A stretch of 52,511 nt of DNA from positions 1 through 52,511 of the forward strand of contig CAMFBH010000011.1 in the NCBI GenBank assembly GCA_945948515.1, read 5' to 3'. The stretch comes from an uncultured Clostridia bacterium (GTDB lineage: Bacteria > Bacillota > Clostridia > Oscillospirales > Acutalibacteraceae). The translations under genes and the position numbers were made by a program. Below, piece by piece: positions 41,495 through 49,658 of the stretch (within the stretch, counting starts at the first letter, position 1; each line of letters opens with the position of its first letter). Under the pieces are notes generated by a model. The model searched no databases. It saw only the letters and a program-made list of their open reading frames with translations, and was not told the origin of the DNA.

Positions 41495-41705
41495 TTAGTT
41501 GTCAATATCAAGCGCTCCGGGGAATTTTGAATCGTCAATTATGTATTTTTCATAGCTTTCATTCTGCCAAACCTTAACATAATCAATATAAAAAATACTA
41601 TCCTTGCTTTCATCAAACGCACCTATTTTTTGAGCATGAGGAGAAAATAAAAACACAGCAAGCAGTTAAAATTATAATAACCGCAAGAATTATTTCCTTT
41701 TTCAT
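41495..41705 (-). pseudogene. Remnant of a secreted GH16-like lipoprotein gene
   Basis: On the minus strand an ATG at 41705 opens a lipoprotein-like signal sequence (MKKEIILAVIIIL ... FIFSSCSKN) that ends at a stop after 30 codons. Shifted by one frame, the sequence continues as SIFYIDYVKVWQN and ends at 41495; FYIDYVxVxQ is the usual last strand of GH16 beta-glucanases. The catalytic domain is missing entirely, so this is a gene collapsed by an internal deletion and a frameshift. It fills most of the 469-bp gap between copA and rpsI; the rest holds two terminators. Confidence 0.6.
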
Positions 41706-41813
41706 TTTTGTTTTCCCTTACTTATAAAGGAATTAAATAAATGTTTTGATGCTGCTTTTATCAAATCATATATTTCATACATCTTCAATGTGAATAAATT
41801 TTCAGGCATAAAA

Positions 41814-41839
41814 AACACCCTTGAATAAACAAGGGTGTT
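41814..41839 (-). terminator. Terminator of the rplM-rpsI operon
   Basis: AACACCCTTG (41814-41823) pairs with CAAGGGTGTT (41830-41839); the A run at 41811-41815 is the T run on the minus strand. Confidence 0.88.
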
Positions 41840-41854
41840 GAAAAAGATAACAGA

Positions 41855-42253
41855 TTATCTCTTTGAGAACTGAGGTGCGCGACGAGCTGCCTTGAGACCG
41901 TACTTTTTACGCTCTTTCATTCTCGGGTCACGAGTAAGGAAGCCTGCCTTCTTAAGAGCGGGGCGGAGAGCCTCGTCATACTGAAGAAGAGCTCTTGAAA
42001 TACCGTGACGGATAGCGCCTGCCTGGCCTGTTACACCGCCGCCGTTTACACGGCAAACAATGTCGAACTTCTCAACTGTGTCAGTAAGGTTAAGAGGCTG
42101 ACGAACGATAAGCTTAAGAGTTTCAAGACCGAAGTAATCATCAATATCACGGTCGTTGATTGTGATTTTTCCTGTTCCTGCGTAAACGCGGACTCTTGCA
42201 ACGGATTCTTTTCTTCTTCCGGTGCCGTAGAAATAAGGATTAGTTTCGTACAT
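41855..42253 (-). CDS. rpsI: 30S ribosomal protein S9
   Basis: A 132-residue protein with [16 protein letters not shown] at the start, [21 protein letters not shown] in the middle and the terminal [16 protein letters not shown] whose C-terminal Arg contacts P-site tRNA. It lies 13 nt after rplM as in nearly all bacteria. Confidence 0.98.
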   Translation of the reverse strand: MYETNPYFYGTGRRKESVARVRVYAGTGKITINDRDIDDYFGLETLKLIVRQPLNLTDTVEKFDIVCRVNGGGVTGQAGAIRHGISRALLQYDEALRPALKKAGFLTRDPRMKERKKYGLKAARRAPQFSKR

Positions 42254-42266
42254 AATTTAACCTCCC

Positions 42267-42695
42267 TTACATATTCCAAGCAACGGGCTGCTGAGCCTCG
42301 TGCTTGTGTTCTGCGCCTTTGTAGATGCGGCATCTTGTAAGCTGCTTGCTACCGAGCTTGTTCTTTGCAAGCATGCCTTTAACAGCAAGCTCCATTGCAA
42401 ACTCGGGCTTCTCAGCCATGAGCTTTGAATACTTAACCTCTTTAAGATTGCCGATATAGCCTGTGTGGTGCTGATAAAGCTTGTTTTCAGCCTTGTTTCC
42501 GGTGAGAACAGCCTTTTCTGCATTGATGATGATAACGAAATCACCGCAGTCCATATGGGGAGTGTATGTGGGCTTGTGCTTTCCTCTGAGAAGAACTGCC
42601 GCCTGAGCTGCAACTCTGCCGAGGGGTTTGCCCTGTGCATCAATTACATACCACTTACGCTCAATATCTTCTGCTTTCAGCATAAATGTTGACAT
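42267..42695 (-). CDS. rplM: 50S ribosomal protein L13
   Basis: A 142-residue protein starting MSTFMLKAEDIERKWYVIDA; WYVIDAQGKPLGRVA, HTGYIGNLKE and AVKGMLAKNKLG are L13 signatures. The start at 42695 is set by GGAGGAAAATGTT immediately upstream; a more distal in-frame ATG at 42752 would read through the promoter. No recognisable L13 leader structure is evident in the short 5' region. Confidence 0.98.
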   Translation of the reverse strand: MSTFMLKAEDIERKWYVIDAQGKPLGRVAAQAAVLLRGKHKPTYTPHMDCGDFVIIINAEKAVLTGNKAENKLYQHHTGYIGNLKEVKYSKLMAEKPEFAMELAVKGMLAKNKLGSKQLTRCRIYKGAEHKHEAQQPVAWNM

Positions 42696-42742
42696 AACAT
42701 TTTCCTCCAAATATAAATTCGTCTCTTTTTGAGTGCTTCGAT

Positions 42743-42771
42743 ATGATAACACAAATGCTTTTTTCAGTCAA
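42743..42771 (-). promoter_or_regulatory. Promoter of rplM-rpsI
   Basis: On the minus strand: -35 TTGACT (42771-42766), 17-bp spacer, -10 TATCAT (42748-42743). Confidence 0.7.
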
Positions 42772-42906
42772 TAGATTTTTTGATAAATTTTAATATAAAT
42801 TCCGAAATCTCTTTTTTTCTCCGTTTTACTCGATTTTTCTATGTGTTTTCTCATTTATAATTTACAAAAACAGTTTACCTTTTTTATAATTAAAATACAG
42901 ATTTTG

Positions 42907-42935
42907 TTGAAAAAACAGCAGGAATTTGCTAAAAT
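42907..42935 (+). promoter_or_regulatory. Promoter of metF
   Basis: -35 TTGAAA (42907-42912), 17-bp spacer, -10 TAAAAT (42930-42935) with an extended TGC before it. The roughly 30-nt leader leaves no room for a SAM riboswitch. Confidence 0.7.
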
Positions 42936-42980
42936 ATTTAAATCAAAAGTGAATAATATATCGTACGGAGGTTTATAATT

Positions 42981-43847
42981 ATGAAAATAAAGGATATATT
43001 AAAAGAAAAAAACATAACCGTTTCATTTGAAATGTTTCCTCCGAAAGAGTGGGATAAGCTTGAGAGCACAAAGCAAACAGTTAGGCAGATGTGCGCTTTC
43101 AGCCCATCATTTATGAGTGTAACCTACGGTGCGGCAGGAACAACAAGCGGTTTTACAACAGAGATTGCAAATGAGGTTAAAAATTGTGGCGTAACACCTC
43201 TTTCTCACTTGACCTGTTTAACTTCAACCAAAGAGAAAATTACTTCCGTAATAGATGAATTAAAAGAAAATTCAATAGAAAATGTTCTCGCGCTCAGAGG
43301 AGATATTCCCGAGGGCTTTGTGTTTCCCGATAAGCAGTACTACGAGCATGCGTATCAGCTTGTAAATCAGCTAAAGGCGGAGGGTGATTTCTGCGTTGGC
43401 GGAGCGTGTTATCCCGAAACCCACCCCGACAGTAAAAGCAAGGAGGATGACCTTGTTCACCTAAAAGAAAAGGTTGACTGCGGTTTGGATTTTCTTACAA
43501 CTCAAATGTTTTTTGATAATGAGCTTTTTCTTCGGTTTAAAAATGATTGCGTAAAAAAAGGAATAAATGTTCCTATTATTGCGGGAATAATGCCCGTAAC
43601 AAATGCAAAGCAAATAACAAGAATACTCACTCTTTCGGAATGTAAAATGCCGAAAAAATTTGAAAAAATCGTTGAGCGCTTTCAGGACAGTCCGCAGGCA
43701 ATGAAGCAGGCGGGAATTGTTTATGCGAGCGAGCAAATTATAGATTTAATGGCTAACGGTGTTGATAATATTCATATCTATACAATGAATAAGCCCGATG
43801 TTGCCGGAACAATAATGAAAAACTTATCGGAGATAATTAATGGATAA
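42981..43847 (+). CDS. metF: Methylenetetrahydrofolate reductase
   Basis: A 288-residue (beta/alpha)8 flavoprotein that makes 5-methyltetrahydrofolate for methionine synthase. Motifs: VSFEMFPPK at residues 13-21 with the catalytic Glu, VTYGAAGTT, LSHLTCL, LRGDIPEG, and FLTTQMFFDN. Ribosome binding site ACGGAGG. It overlaps the next gene by 8 bp, and the MetH core follows, so the three genes form a methyl-transfer operon. Confidence 0.95.
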   Translation: MKIKDILKEKNITVSFEMFPPKEWDKLESTKQTVRQMCAFSPSFMSVTYGAAGTTSGFTTEIANEVKNCGVTPLSHLTCLTSTKEKITSVIDELKENSIENVLALRGDIPEGFVFPDKQYYEHAYQLVNQLKAEGDFCVGGACYPETHPDSKSKEDDLVHLKEKVDCGLDFLTTQMFFDNELFLRFKNDCVKKGINVPIIAGIMPVTNAKQITRILTLSECKMPKKFEKIVERFQDSPQAMKQAGIVYASEQIIDLMANGVDNIHIYTMNKPDVAGTIMKNLSEIING

Positions 43848-44397
43848 GGCTGAAATTCTTCGCTACCTTCGAACAAACAGCAAAATTGAAGATGAAAGAG
43901 TGCTTGGACTTGTTGACGAGTGCTGTCAAATTGCTCAAAAAAGCATTACACCCAAAACTCTTTATCGCATATTTGATTGCTCGGTTACAGAGGATACGCT
44001 GATTTGCGGAGGATTTGAATTCAAAAGCAAGCGCCTTGCAAAAAACCTGGAGGATTGTAAAAGAGTTGTTGTGTTCGGTGCAACTCTCGGCAGGGAATGC
44101 GATGAAATAATAAGAAGATACAGCTTAACGGATATTGCAAAGGCGATGACCTTTCAGGCTGTATTTGCCGCAATGATTGAGGAGGTTTGCGACGGAGTTG
44201 AAGACGAGGTGAGAGCCCTTACCGGGAAAAATCTTCGTATGCGGTATTCACCGGGTTATTTCGACCTTGCAATAGAAAATCAGGAAAAAATATTTAAAAT
44301 GCTTGAGCTTACCAAAAGAATAGGCTTAACGCTGACTCAAACAATGCAAATGCTGCCCACTAAATCTGTTACAGCATTTATAGGAATAGAGGATTAG
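43840..44397 (+). CDS. Stand-alone MetH reactivation-domain-like protein
   Basis: A 185-residue protein corresponding to the C-terminal S-adenosylmethionine-binding activation domain of MetH. The SAM motif RYSPGYFDL (usual R-x-x-x-G-Y) is near residue 130, and it ends in the LPTKSVTAFIGIE strand typical of this domain. In full-length MetH the domain remethylates cob(II)alamin after oxidation; here it is a separate polypeptide encoded directly before the core enzyme, which lacks that domain. It overlaps metF by 8 bp, giving coupled expression. The 143-nt gap to metH shows no hairpin terminator. Confidence 0.88.
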   Translation: MDKAEILRYLRTNSKIEDERVLGLVDECCQIAQKSITPKTLYRIFDCSVTEDTLICGGFEFKSKRLAKNLEDCKRVVVFGATLGRECDEIIRRYSLTDIAKAMTFQAVFAAMIEEVCDGVEDEVRALTGKNLRMRYSPGYFDLAIENQEKIFKMLELTKRIGLTLTQTMQMLPTKSVTAFIGIED

Positions 44398-44540
44398 TGC
44401 GAAAATCACACTAATCAAATTGTTTTCCCTCAAGATTTGCCTTTGCATAATTTTGAGACGGCTGAAATCCCGTTATACGCTTATCGGCTACAGTTAGGTG
44501 TTAGGGATTCTTAATAAAACTATTTGTAGCAGGAAAGGCA

Positions 44541-46853
44541 ATGGGAAATAAAATGCCGATTTTTTTTGACGGCGCAATGGGAACAATGCTCCAAAGCGCA
44601 GGACTTAAGGCAGGAGAGCTTCCCGAAACATGGAATCTTAAAAAGCCGGAAGAAGTTTTAAAAATTCATAAAATGTATGCCGAGGCAGGAGCAGATATTA
44701 TTTGCACAAACACCTTTGGAGCAAATTCCCTTAAATTCAACAATGTTGATGAAGTGGTTAAGGCAGGAGTGCGCCTTGCAAGAGAAGCGGGCAAGAAGGT
44801 TGCGCTTGATATCGGACCTACGGGAAAGCTTCTTAAACCTATGGGCGAGCTCAGCTTTGAAAAAGCTTATGAGCTTTTTTCCGAGGTCGTTCGTGCCGGA
44901 GCCGACGGAAGCGATTTAATTCTTCTTGAAACAATGGGCGATACCTATGAAATAAAAGCAGGCGTTCTTGCCGCAAAGGAAAACAGCAATCTGCCTGTTT
45001 TTGTTACAATGATTTTTGATGAAAGCAAAAGGCTTCTTACCGGTGCGGATATAAAAAGCGCTGTTGCAATGCTTGAAGGTTTCGGTGTTGATGCTGTGGG
45101 ATTTAACTGCGGCTTGGGACCGAAGCAGATGAAATCTCTTTTGCCCGAATTGAAAAAATACACAAGCCTTCCGATAATAATAAATCCCAATGCAGGACTC
45201 CCTGAAACAGTAAACGGAAAAACCGTGTTTAATGTTTCTCCAGAAGAGTTTGCAAATGATATGAAGGAGCTATGCTCTCAGTATATGGGAGGCTGTTGCG
45301 GAACTACTCCGTCCCATATTAAAGCGCTTGTTAACGCTTGTAAAAACATGAAGGAAGAAGAAATAACAGAAAAAAATCATACTCTTGTTTCTTCATATTC
45401 CCGTTGTGTTGAAATCGGAAACGCTCCTGTAATTATCGGAGAGAGAATTAACCCCACGGGCAAAAAGCTTTTAAAAGAAGCTTTGAGAAATAATGACCTT
45501 GATTACATTTTGAAAGAGGGCATTGCACAGCAGGATAAGGGTGCACATATTCTTGATGTTAATGTAGGACTTCCGGAAATAAATGAAACCGAAATGATGA
45601 AAAATGCCGTAAGGGCTCTTCAAAGTGTTACTCCGCTTCCGCTTCAAATAGATACAAGTAATATTGAAGCTATGGAAAACGCATTAAGAATATATAACGG
45701 CAAGCCGATGATAAATTCCGTTAACGGTAAGAAAAGTTCAATGGAGAGCGTTTTCCCCCTTGTCAAAAAATACGGCGGAGTTGTTGTTTGCCTTTGCCTT
45801 GATGAAAACGGAATTCCGCAGAGCGCAAACGGCAGAATAGAAATAGCAAAGAAAATCGTTAAAGAAGCAGAACGCTTCGGAATAAAGAAAAAGGATCTTG
45901 TTTTCGATACGCTTGCAATGACTGTAAGCACGGATAAAAACGGTGCAAACGAAACTTTGCGTGCGCTGAACTATATAAGAAATGAAATGGGAATAAACAC
46001 TGTTCTCGGCGTTTCAAATATTTCCTTCGGTCTTCCGAAAAGAGATGCAATAAACTCTGCGTTTTTCACTCTTGCAATGGAAAACGGGCTCAGCGCAGGA
46101 ATAATAAATCCAATGTCCGATTCTATGATGAATTCATATTATTCTTTCTGTGCACTCAAAGGTCTCGACGATAATTTTGAAAGCTATATTTCTTTTGTTA
46201 CAGATGAAAAGAAATCCCCCGCTTCAAATCAGAATGTAACGCTAAAGGAAGCAATAATAAAAGGGCTAAAGGAAGAGGCTTCGCGAGCCGTTGAGGAGCT
46301 TTTAAAAACAAGGGATAGTCTCGATATTATTAACAATGAGCTTATTCCCGCACTTGATGAGGTGGGAAGGGGCTTTGGCGAAAACAAGATTTTCCTCCCT
46401 CAGCTTTTAATGAGCGCGGACAGTGCAACGAGTGCTTTTGAGGTTATAAAAAAGCAGATTATCAGCATCGGCAAAAAGCAGGAAAAAGGCGAAAAAATAG
46501 CAATAGCAACCGTGCACGGAGATATCCACGATATAGGAAAGAATATCGTTAAGGTTTTGCTTCAAAATTACGGATTTGATGTTTTTGATCTCGGAAAGGA
46601 TGTTCCGGCAAAGACTATTCTTGAATGTGTTCAAAAAAATAATATTAAGCTTGTAGGACTTTCTGCTCTTATGACAACAACTGTTCCTGCAATGGAAGAA
46701 ACAATTGCATTGCTTCATGAGAATACGGATGCCAAGGTGTTTGTCGGAGGAGCCGTTCTTACAAAATCCTACGCGGAAATGATTAATGCGGATTATTATG
46801 CAAAGGATGCAATGGAAAGCGTAAGATACGCCCAGCGTTTTTTTGCCGTATAA
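44541..46853 (+). CDS. metH: Cobalamin-dependent methionine synthase core (lacks the reactivation domain)
   Basis: A 770-residue protein; full MetH has about 1200. Domains in order: homocysteine-binding barrel (DGAMGTML at residues 10-17, zinc ligands in FNCGLGP and GGCCGTTP), methyltetrahydrofolate-binding pterin barrel (IIGERINPTGKK, DVNVGLPEINE), helical cap, and cobalamin domain with the lower-ligand motif DIHDIGKN (His, near residue 662). It methylates homocysteine from methyltetrahydrofolate. The missing C-terminal domain is supplied by the preceding gene. Ribosome binding site AGGAAAGG. It ends 62 nt before an unrelated acyltransferase gene. Confidence 0.95.
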   Translation: MGNKMPIFFDGAMGTMLQSAGLKAGELPETWNLKKPEEVLKIHKMYAEAGADIICTNTFGANSLKFNNVDEVVKAGVRLAREAGKKVALDIGPTGKLLKPMGELSFEKAYELFSEVVRAGADGSDLILLETMGDTYEIKAGVLAAKENSNLPVFVTMIFDESKRLLTGADIKSAVAMLEGFGVDAVGFNCGLGPKQMKSLLPELKKYTSLPIIINPNAGLPETVNGKTVFNVSPEEFANDMKELCSQYMGGCCGTTPSHIKALVNACKNMKEEEITEKNHTLVSSYSRCVEIGNAPVIIGERINPTGKKLLKEALRNNDLDYILKEGIAQQDKGAHILDVNVGLPEINETEMMKNAVRALQSVTPLPLQIDTSNIEAMENALRIYNGKPMINSVNGKKSSMESVFPLVKKYGGVVVCLCLDENGIPQSANGRIEIAKKIVKEAERFGIKKKDLVFDTLAMTVSTDKNGANETLRALNYIRNEMGINTVLGVSNISFGLPKRDAINSAFFTLAMENGLSAGIINPMSDSMMNSYYSFCALKGLDDNFESYISFVTDEKKSPASNQNVTLKEAIIKGLKEEASRAVEELLKTRDSLDIINNELIPALDEVGRGFGENKIFLPQLLMSADSATSAFEVIKKQIISIGKKQEKGEKIAIATVHGDIHDIGKNIVKVLLQNYGFDVFDLGKDVPAKTILECVQKNNIKLVGLSALMTTTVPAMEETIALLHENTDAKVFVGGAVLTKSYAEMINADYYAKDAMESVRYAQRFFAV

Positions 46854-46915
46854 ATTCGTTCATCAGTAACGATTGAAAAAACGATAATTGAAAAAGGAAT
46901 TTAAGGCGGTATAAA

Positions 46916-47893
46916 ATGATTGTATTCATATCATTTTTAAGAGCATTGGCGGCGGCTCTTATATCCAATGCTCATTACATAGGTGTGTATCCCACAAACT
47001 GGCTGTCTCACGGCGGAATGATAGGCAATATTTTGTTCTTCGCTGTTTCGGGATACTGCCTTTATAATGTAAAAACAAACTTTGCAAAATGGTATTCAAG
47101 AAGATTTATAAAGCTCTATATACCAACATTTGTAATTACAATAGCTTATTTTTTGGTGGGGTATTTTAAGCTTTCAGAAGAGCAGGATATACTCTATTGG
47201 TTCGTTTATCCCACATTTTACCATTTTGTGTCATCTATTCTTTTACTTTATGTTCCTTTTTATTTTGTTATGAAAACAGAATGGATGAAGAAGCATCTTA
47301 TTCACATTATGCTTGTAGTTGCCGCGGTTTTCGGAATTGTTTATATATTTGCATTTGATAAAAGCTACTATCATGTTGATGATGTTACAAAGCCAATGGT
47401 GCGCTTTTTGTTTTTTGAGGCAATGCTAATGGGCGCGTGGTTTAGACAGAATGATGAAAAATTTCGCAATAAAAAAGCAGCTTTTCCGTTAATCGGAGTT
47501 GTAGTTTTTTGCATGGCTCATTTCGCCTGTAAGGTTGCACTTTCAAGAATACCGCAGGTAAGCCCGTTTCAATTTGTTAATCAAATTGTTTTGCTGTTGC
47601 TGTTGTATTTTGTATTCAGGTTATTTTCTGCTTTGGACGGGAAATTGGAAAAGCTTCCGAAGCCTGTTTTAAAAGCGGTTGAATATGTGTCAAAGTTGAC
47701 TTTGGAAATATATTTGGTTCAGCATATGCTTATTGAATATTTGGATCTGCCTCATAAATTCTCTTTCCCCGTGAACTGGATTGTTATTACAGCTTCAATT
47801 ATTGCAGTGGCAACAGTGCTTCATTTTGTTACAAAGCCGATGATTAATGCGTTGTTTAAATTGCTTGAAACAAATAATGATAAAACAGCTTGA
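46916..47893 (+). CDS. Acyltransferase 3 family membrane protein (second copy)
   Basis: A 325-residue protein with about ten hydrophobic segments. The N terminus is short: ISFLRALAAALISNAHYIGVYP, with the family His in SNAHYIG, and later FFAVSGYCLYNV. It resembles O-acetyltransferases of cell-surface glycans. Ribosome binding site AAGGCGG. It differs from the copy at 31543 in sequence and is not a recent duplicate. It is followed by sufC 53 nt later, with no terminator visible. Confidence 0.78.
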   Translation: MIVFISFLRALAAALISNAHYIGVYPTNWLSHGGMIGNILFFAVSGYCLYNVKTNFAKWYSRRFIKLYIPTFVITIAYFLVGYFKLSEEQDILYWFVYPTFYHFVSSILLLYVPFYFVMKTEWMKKHLIHIMLVVAAVFGIVYIFAFDKSYYHVDDVTKPMVRFLFFEAMLMGAWFRQNDEKFRNKKAAFPLIGVVVFCMAHFACKVALSRIPQVSPFQFVNQIVLLLLLYFVFRLFSALDGKLEKLPKPVLKAVEYVSKLTLEIYLVQHMLIEYLDLPHKFSFPVNWIVITASIIAVATVLHFVTKPMINALFKLLETNNDKTA

Positions 47894-47946
47894 TACATCG
47901 CATATATACATATTATAGTGTTAAACTTTACTGAAAGGAAACGGAA

Positions 47947-48681
47947 ATGCTCGAATTAAAAAATATTGAATTCAAGGTGCAGAGCTCAAAAGGCGAGCTT
48001 GAAATAATCGACAAGGTGAATTTAAAGCTTGAGAGCGGTAAATTCTATGTAATAACAGGTCCTAACGGAGGCGGAAAGTCAACGCTCGCAAAGCTCATTA
48101 TGGGCATTGAAAAGCCAACAGGCGGACAGATTATTTTTAACGGTGAGGATATCACGGACAAGCCTATAAACGAGCGTGCAAAGCTCGGAATAGGCTATGC
48201 GTTTCAAGCACCCGCGCGTTTCAAGGGATTAACCGTAAGAAAGCTTTTGTCGCTTGCAAGCGGACGCGAGTTTCCGGCTGATGAGTGCTCTGCTTATTTG
48301 ACAAAGGTTGGCCTTTGCTCTGCGGATTATTTGAACAGAGAGGTGGATTCCTCTCTTTCGGGCGGAGAGGTTAAGAGAATTGAGATAGCGTCGTTGATGG
48401 CTCGTGAGCTTAAGCTTGCAATTTATGACGAACCCGAAGCGGGAATTGATTTGTGGTCGTTTGCAAAGCTCGTTGAATCCTTTAAGGCTATTTCAAAAGG
48501 AACTCACGAGAGCGTTTTAATTATTTCTCATCAGGAGCGCATAATGCAGCTTGCAGATGAAATTGTTATAATTGCAAACGGAAAGATTCAAAAGCAGGGA
48601 GCAAAGGACGAAATTTTCCCCGAACTTTTAAAACAACTCGGAGAAGAAAATTCCTGTGCATTCCGAAAGGAGAGTGAATAA
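47947..48681 (+). CDS. sufC: Fe-S cluster assembly ATPase SufC (minimal SUF/SMS type)
   Basis: A 244-residue ABC-type ATPase. Walker A is GPNGGGKST (about residues 38-46), the signature LSGGEVKR, Walker B IYDEPEAGID, and the switch His in ISHQ. FQAPARFKGLTV after the Q-loop is specific to SufC-like proteins rather than transporters. It pairs with the SufB-like scaffold encoded 2 nt downstream. There is no sufD, sufS or sufU next to it, as in the minimal SmsCB systems of anaerobes. Confidence 0.9.
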   Translation: MLELKNIEFKVQSSKGELEIIDKVNLKLESGKFYVITGPNGGGKSTLAKLIMGIEKPTGGQIIFNGEDITDKPINERAKLGIGYAFQAPARFKGLTVRKLLSLASGREFPADECSAYLTKVGLCSADYLNREVDSSLSGGEVKRIEIASLMARELKLAIYDEPEAGIDLWSFAKLVESFKAISKGTHESVLIISHQERIMQLADEIVIIANGKIQKQGAKDEIFPELLKQLGEENSCAFRKESE

Positions 48682-48683
48682 GG

Positions 48684-49601
48684 GTGTTAAAGCTTGATTC
48701 CGATATTCTTAAAACTATTGCAAGTATAAGCGATATACCCGAGGGAGCTTATAATATAAGAAAAAACGGCTCGGCGCTCGGCAGACATTCAACAGAAAAT
48801 ATTGAAATTATTCCCAAAAAGGATAAGCCCGGAATTGATATTATTATTAAGCCGAACACTAAAGGCGAGAGTGTTCATATTCCTGTTATTCTTACCGAAA
48901 CCGGACTCAACGATTTAGTTTATAACGATTTTTACATCGGTGAAAATGCAGATGTTGAAATTGTTGCCGGCTGCGGAATTCACAACGACGGCTGTCAAAC
49001 AAGTCAGCACGACGGAATTCACACCTTCCATATTGAAAAGGGTGCAAAAATAAAATATATTGAAAAGCACTACGGTGAGGGAAGCGGAAGCGGAGAAAGA
49101 ATTCTCAATCCGCAAACTATTGTGAACCTCGGAGAAAACGCTTTTGCCGAAATGGAAATGGTGCAGATTAAAGGCGTTGATTCAACTAAAAGAGATACCG
49201 AAGCATTCCTTGATAAAGGTGCAAAGCTTGTTATAACCGAAAGGCTTATGACTCATTCAAAGCAGTATGCAGAGTCAAATGTTGATATTACAATGAACGG
49301 CGACGGCTCTTCTGCGCAGATTGTCAGCAGAAGCGTGGGCAAGGATGAAAGCGTTCAGATTTTCCATCCCCGTGTTATCGGAAATTCAGCCTGCCGTGCA
49401 CATGTTCAGTGCGATTCAATTATTATGGGAAATTCAAAAATATCCTCCATTCCCGAAATTGACGCTAACAACGGTGATGCTCAGCTTGTTCACGAGGCGG
49501 CAATCGGCAAAATTAATTCAGATCAGCTTCTTAAGCTTATGACCTTCGGTATAAGCGAAGAAGAGGCTGAGGAAATAATCGTTCAGGGATTTCTGAAATA
49601 A
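48684..49601 (+). CDS. sufB: Fe-S cluster scaffold SufB-like (SmsB) protein
   Basis: A 305-residue SufBD-family beta-helix protein, much shorter than the 460-residue SufB of aerobes. The core shows GCGIHNDGCQTSQHDGIHTF, a run of right-handed beta-helix turns, HVQCDSIIMG, and the terminal DANNGDAQLVHEAAIGKI that contacts SufC. The start is GTG at 48684, two bases after the sufC stop, with AGGAG upstream, so the two are coupled. Its size and single-scaffold setting fit the ancestral SmsCB arrangement in which SmsB replaces the SufB/SufD pair. Confidence 0.88.
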   Translation: MLKLDSDILKTIASISDIPEGAYNIRKNGSALGRHSTENIEIIPKKDKPGIDIIIKPNTKGESVHIPVILTETGLNDLVYNDFYIGENADVEIVAGCGIHNDGCQTSQHDGIHTFHIEKGAKIKYIEKHYGEGSGSGERILNPQTIVNLGENAFAEMEMVQIKGVDSTKRDTEAFLDKGAKLVITERLMTHSKQYAESNVDITMNGDGSSAQIVSRSVGKDESVQIFHPRVIGNSACRAHVQCDSIIMGNSKISSIPEIDANNGDAQLVHEAAIGKINSDQLLKLMTFGISEEEAEEIIVQGFLK

Positions 49602-49658
49602 GATAATCGGGAATATTTTGCGTGGTTATTGCATTGGATTGAAAGAGGGGGAACAATT

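Noticed and set aside
42696..42980. L13 leader or SAM riboswitch in the rplM-metF divergent region
   Set aside because: Both leaders are under about 60 nt from the predicted start sites and show no conserved core or stem set.
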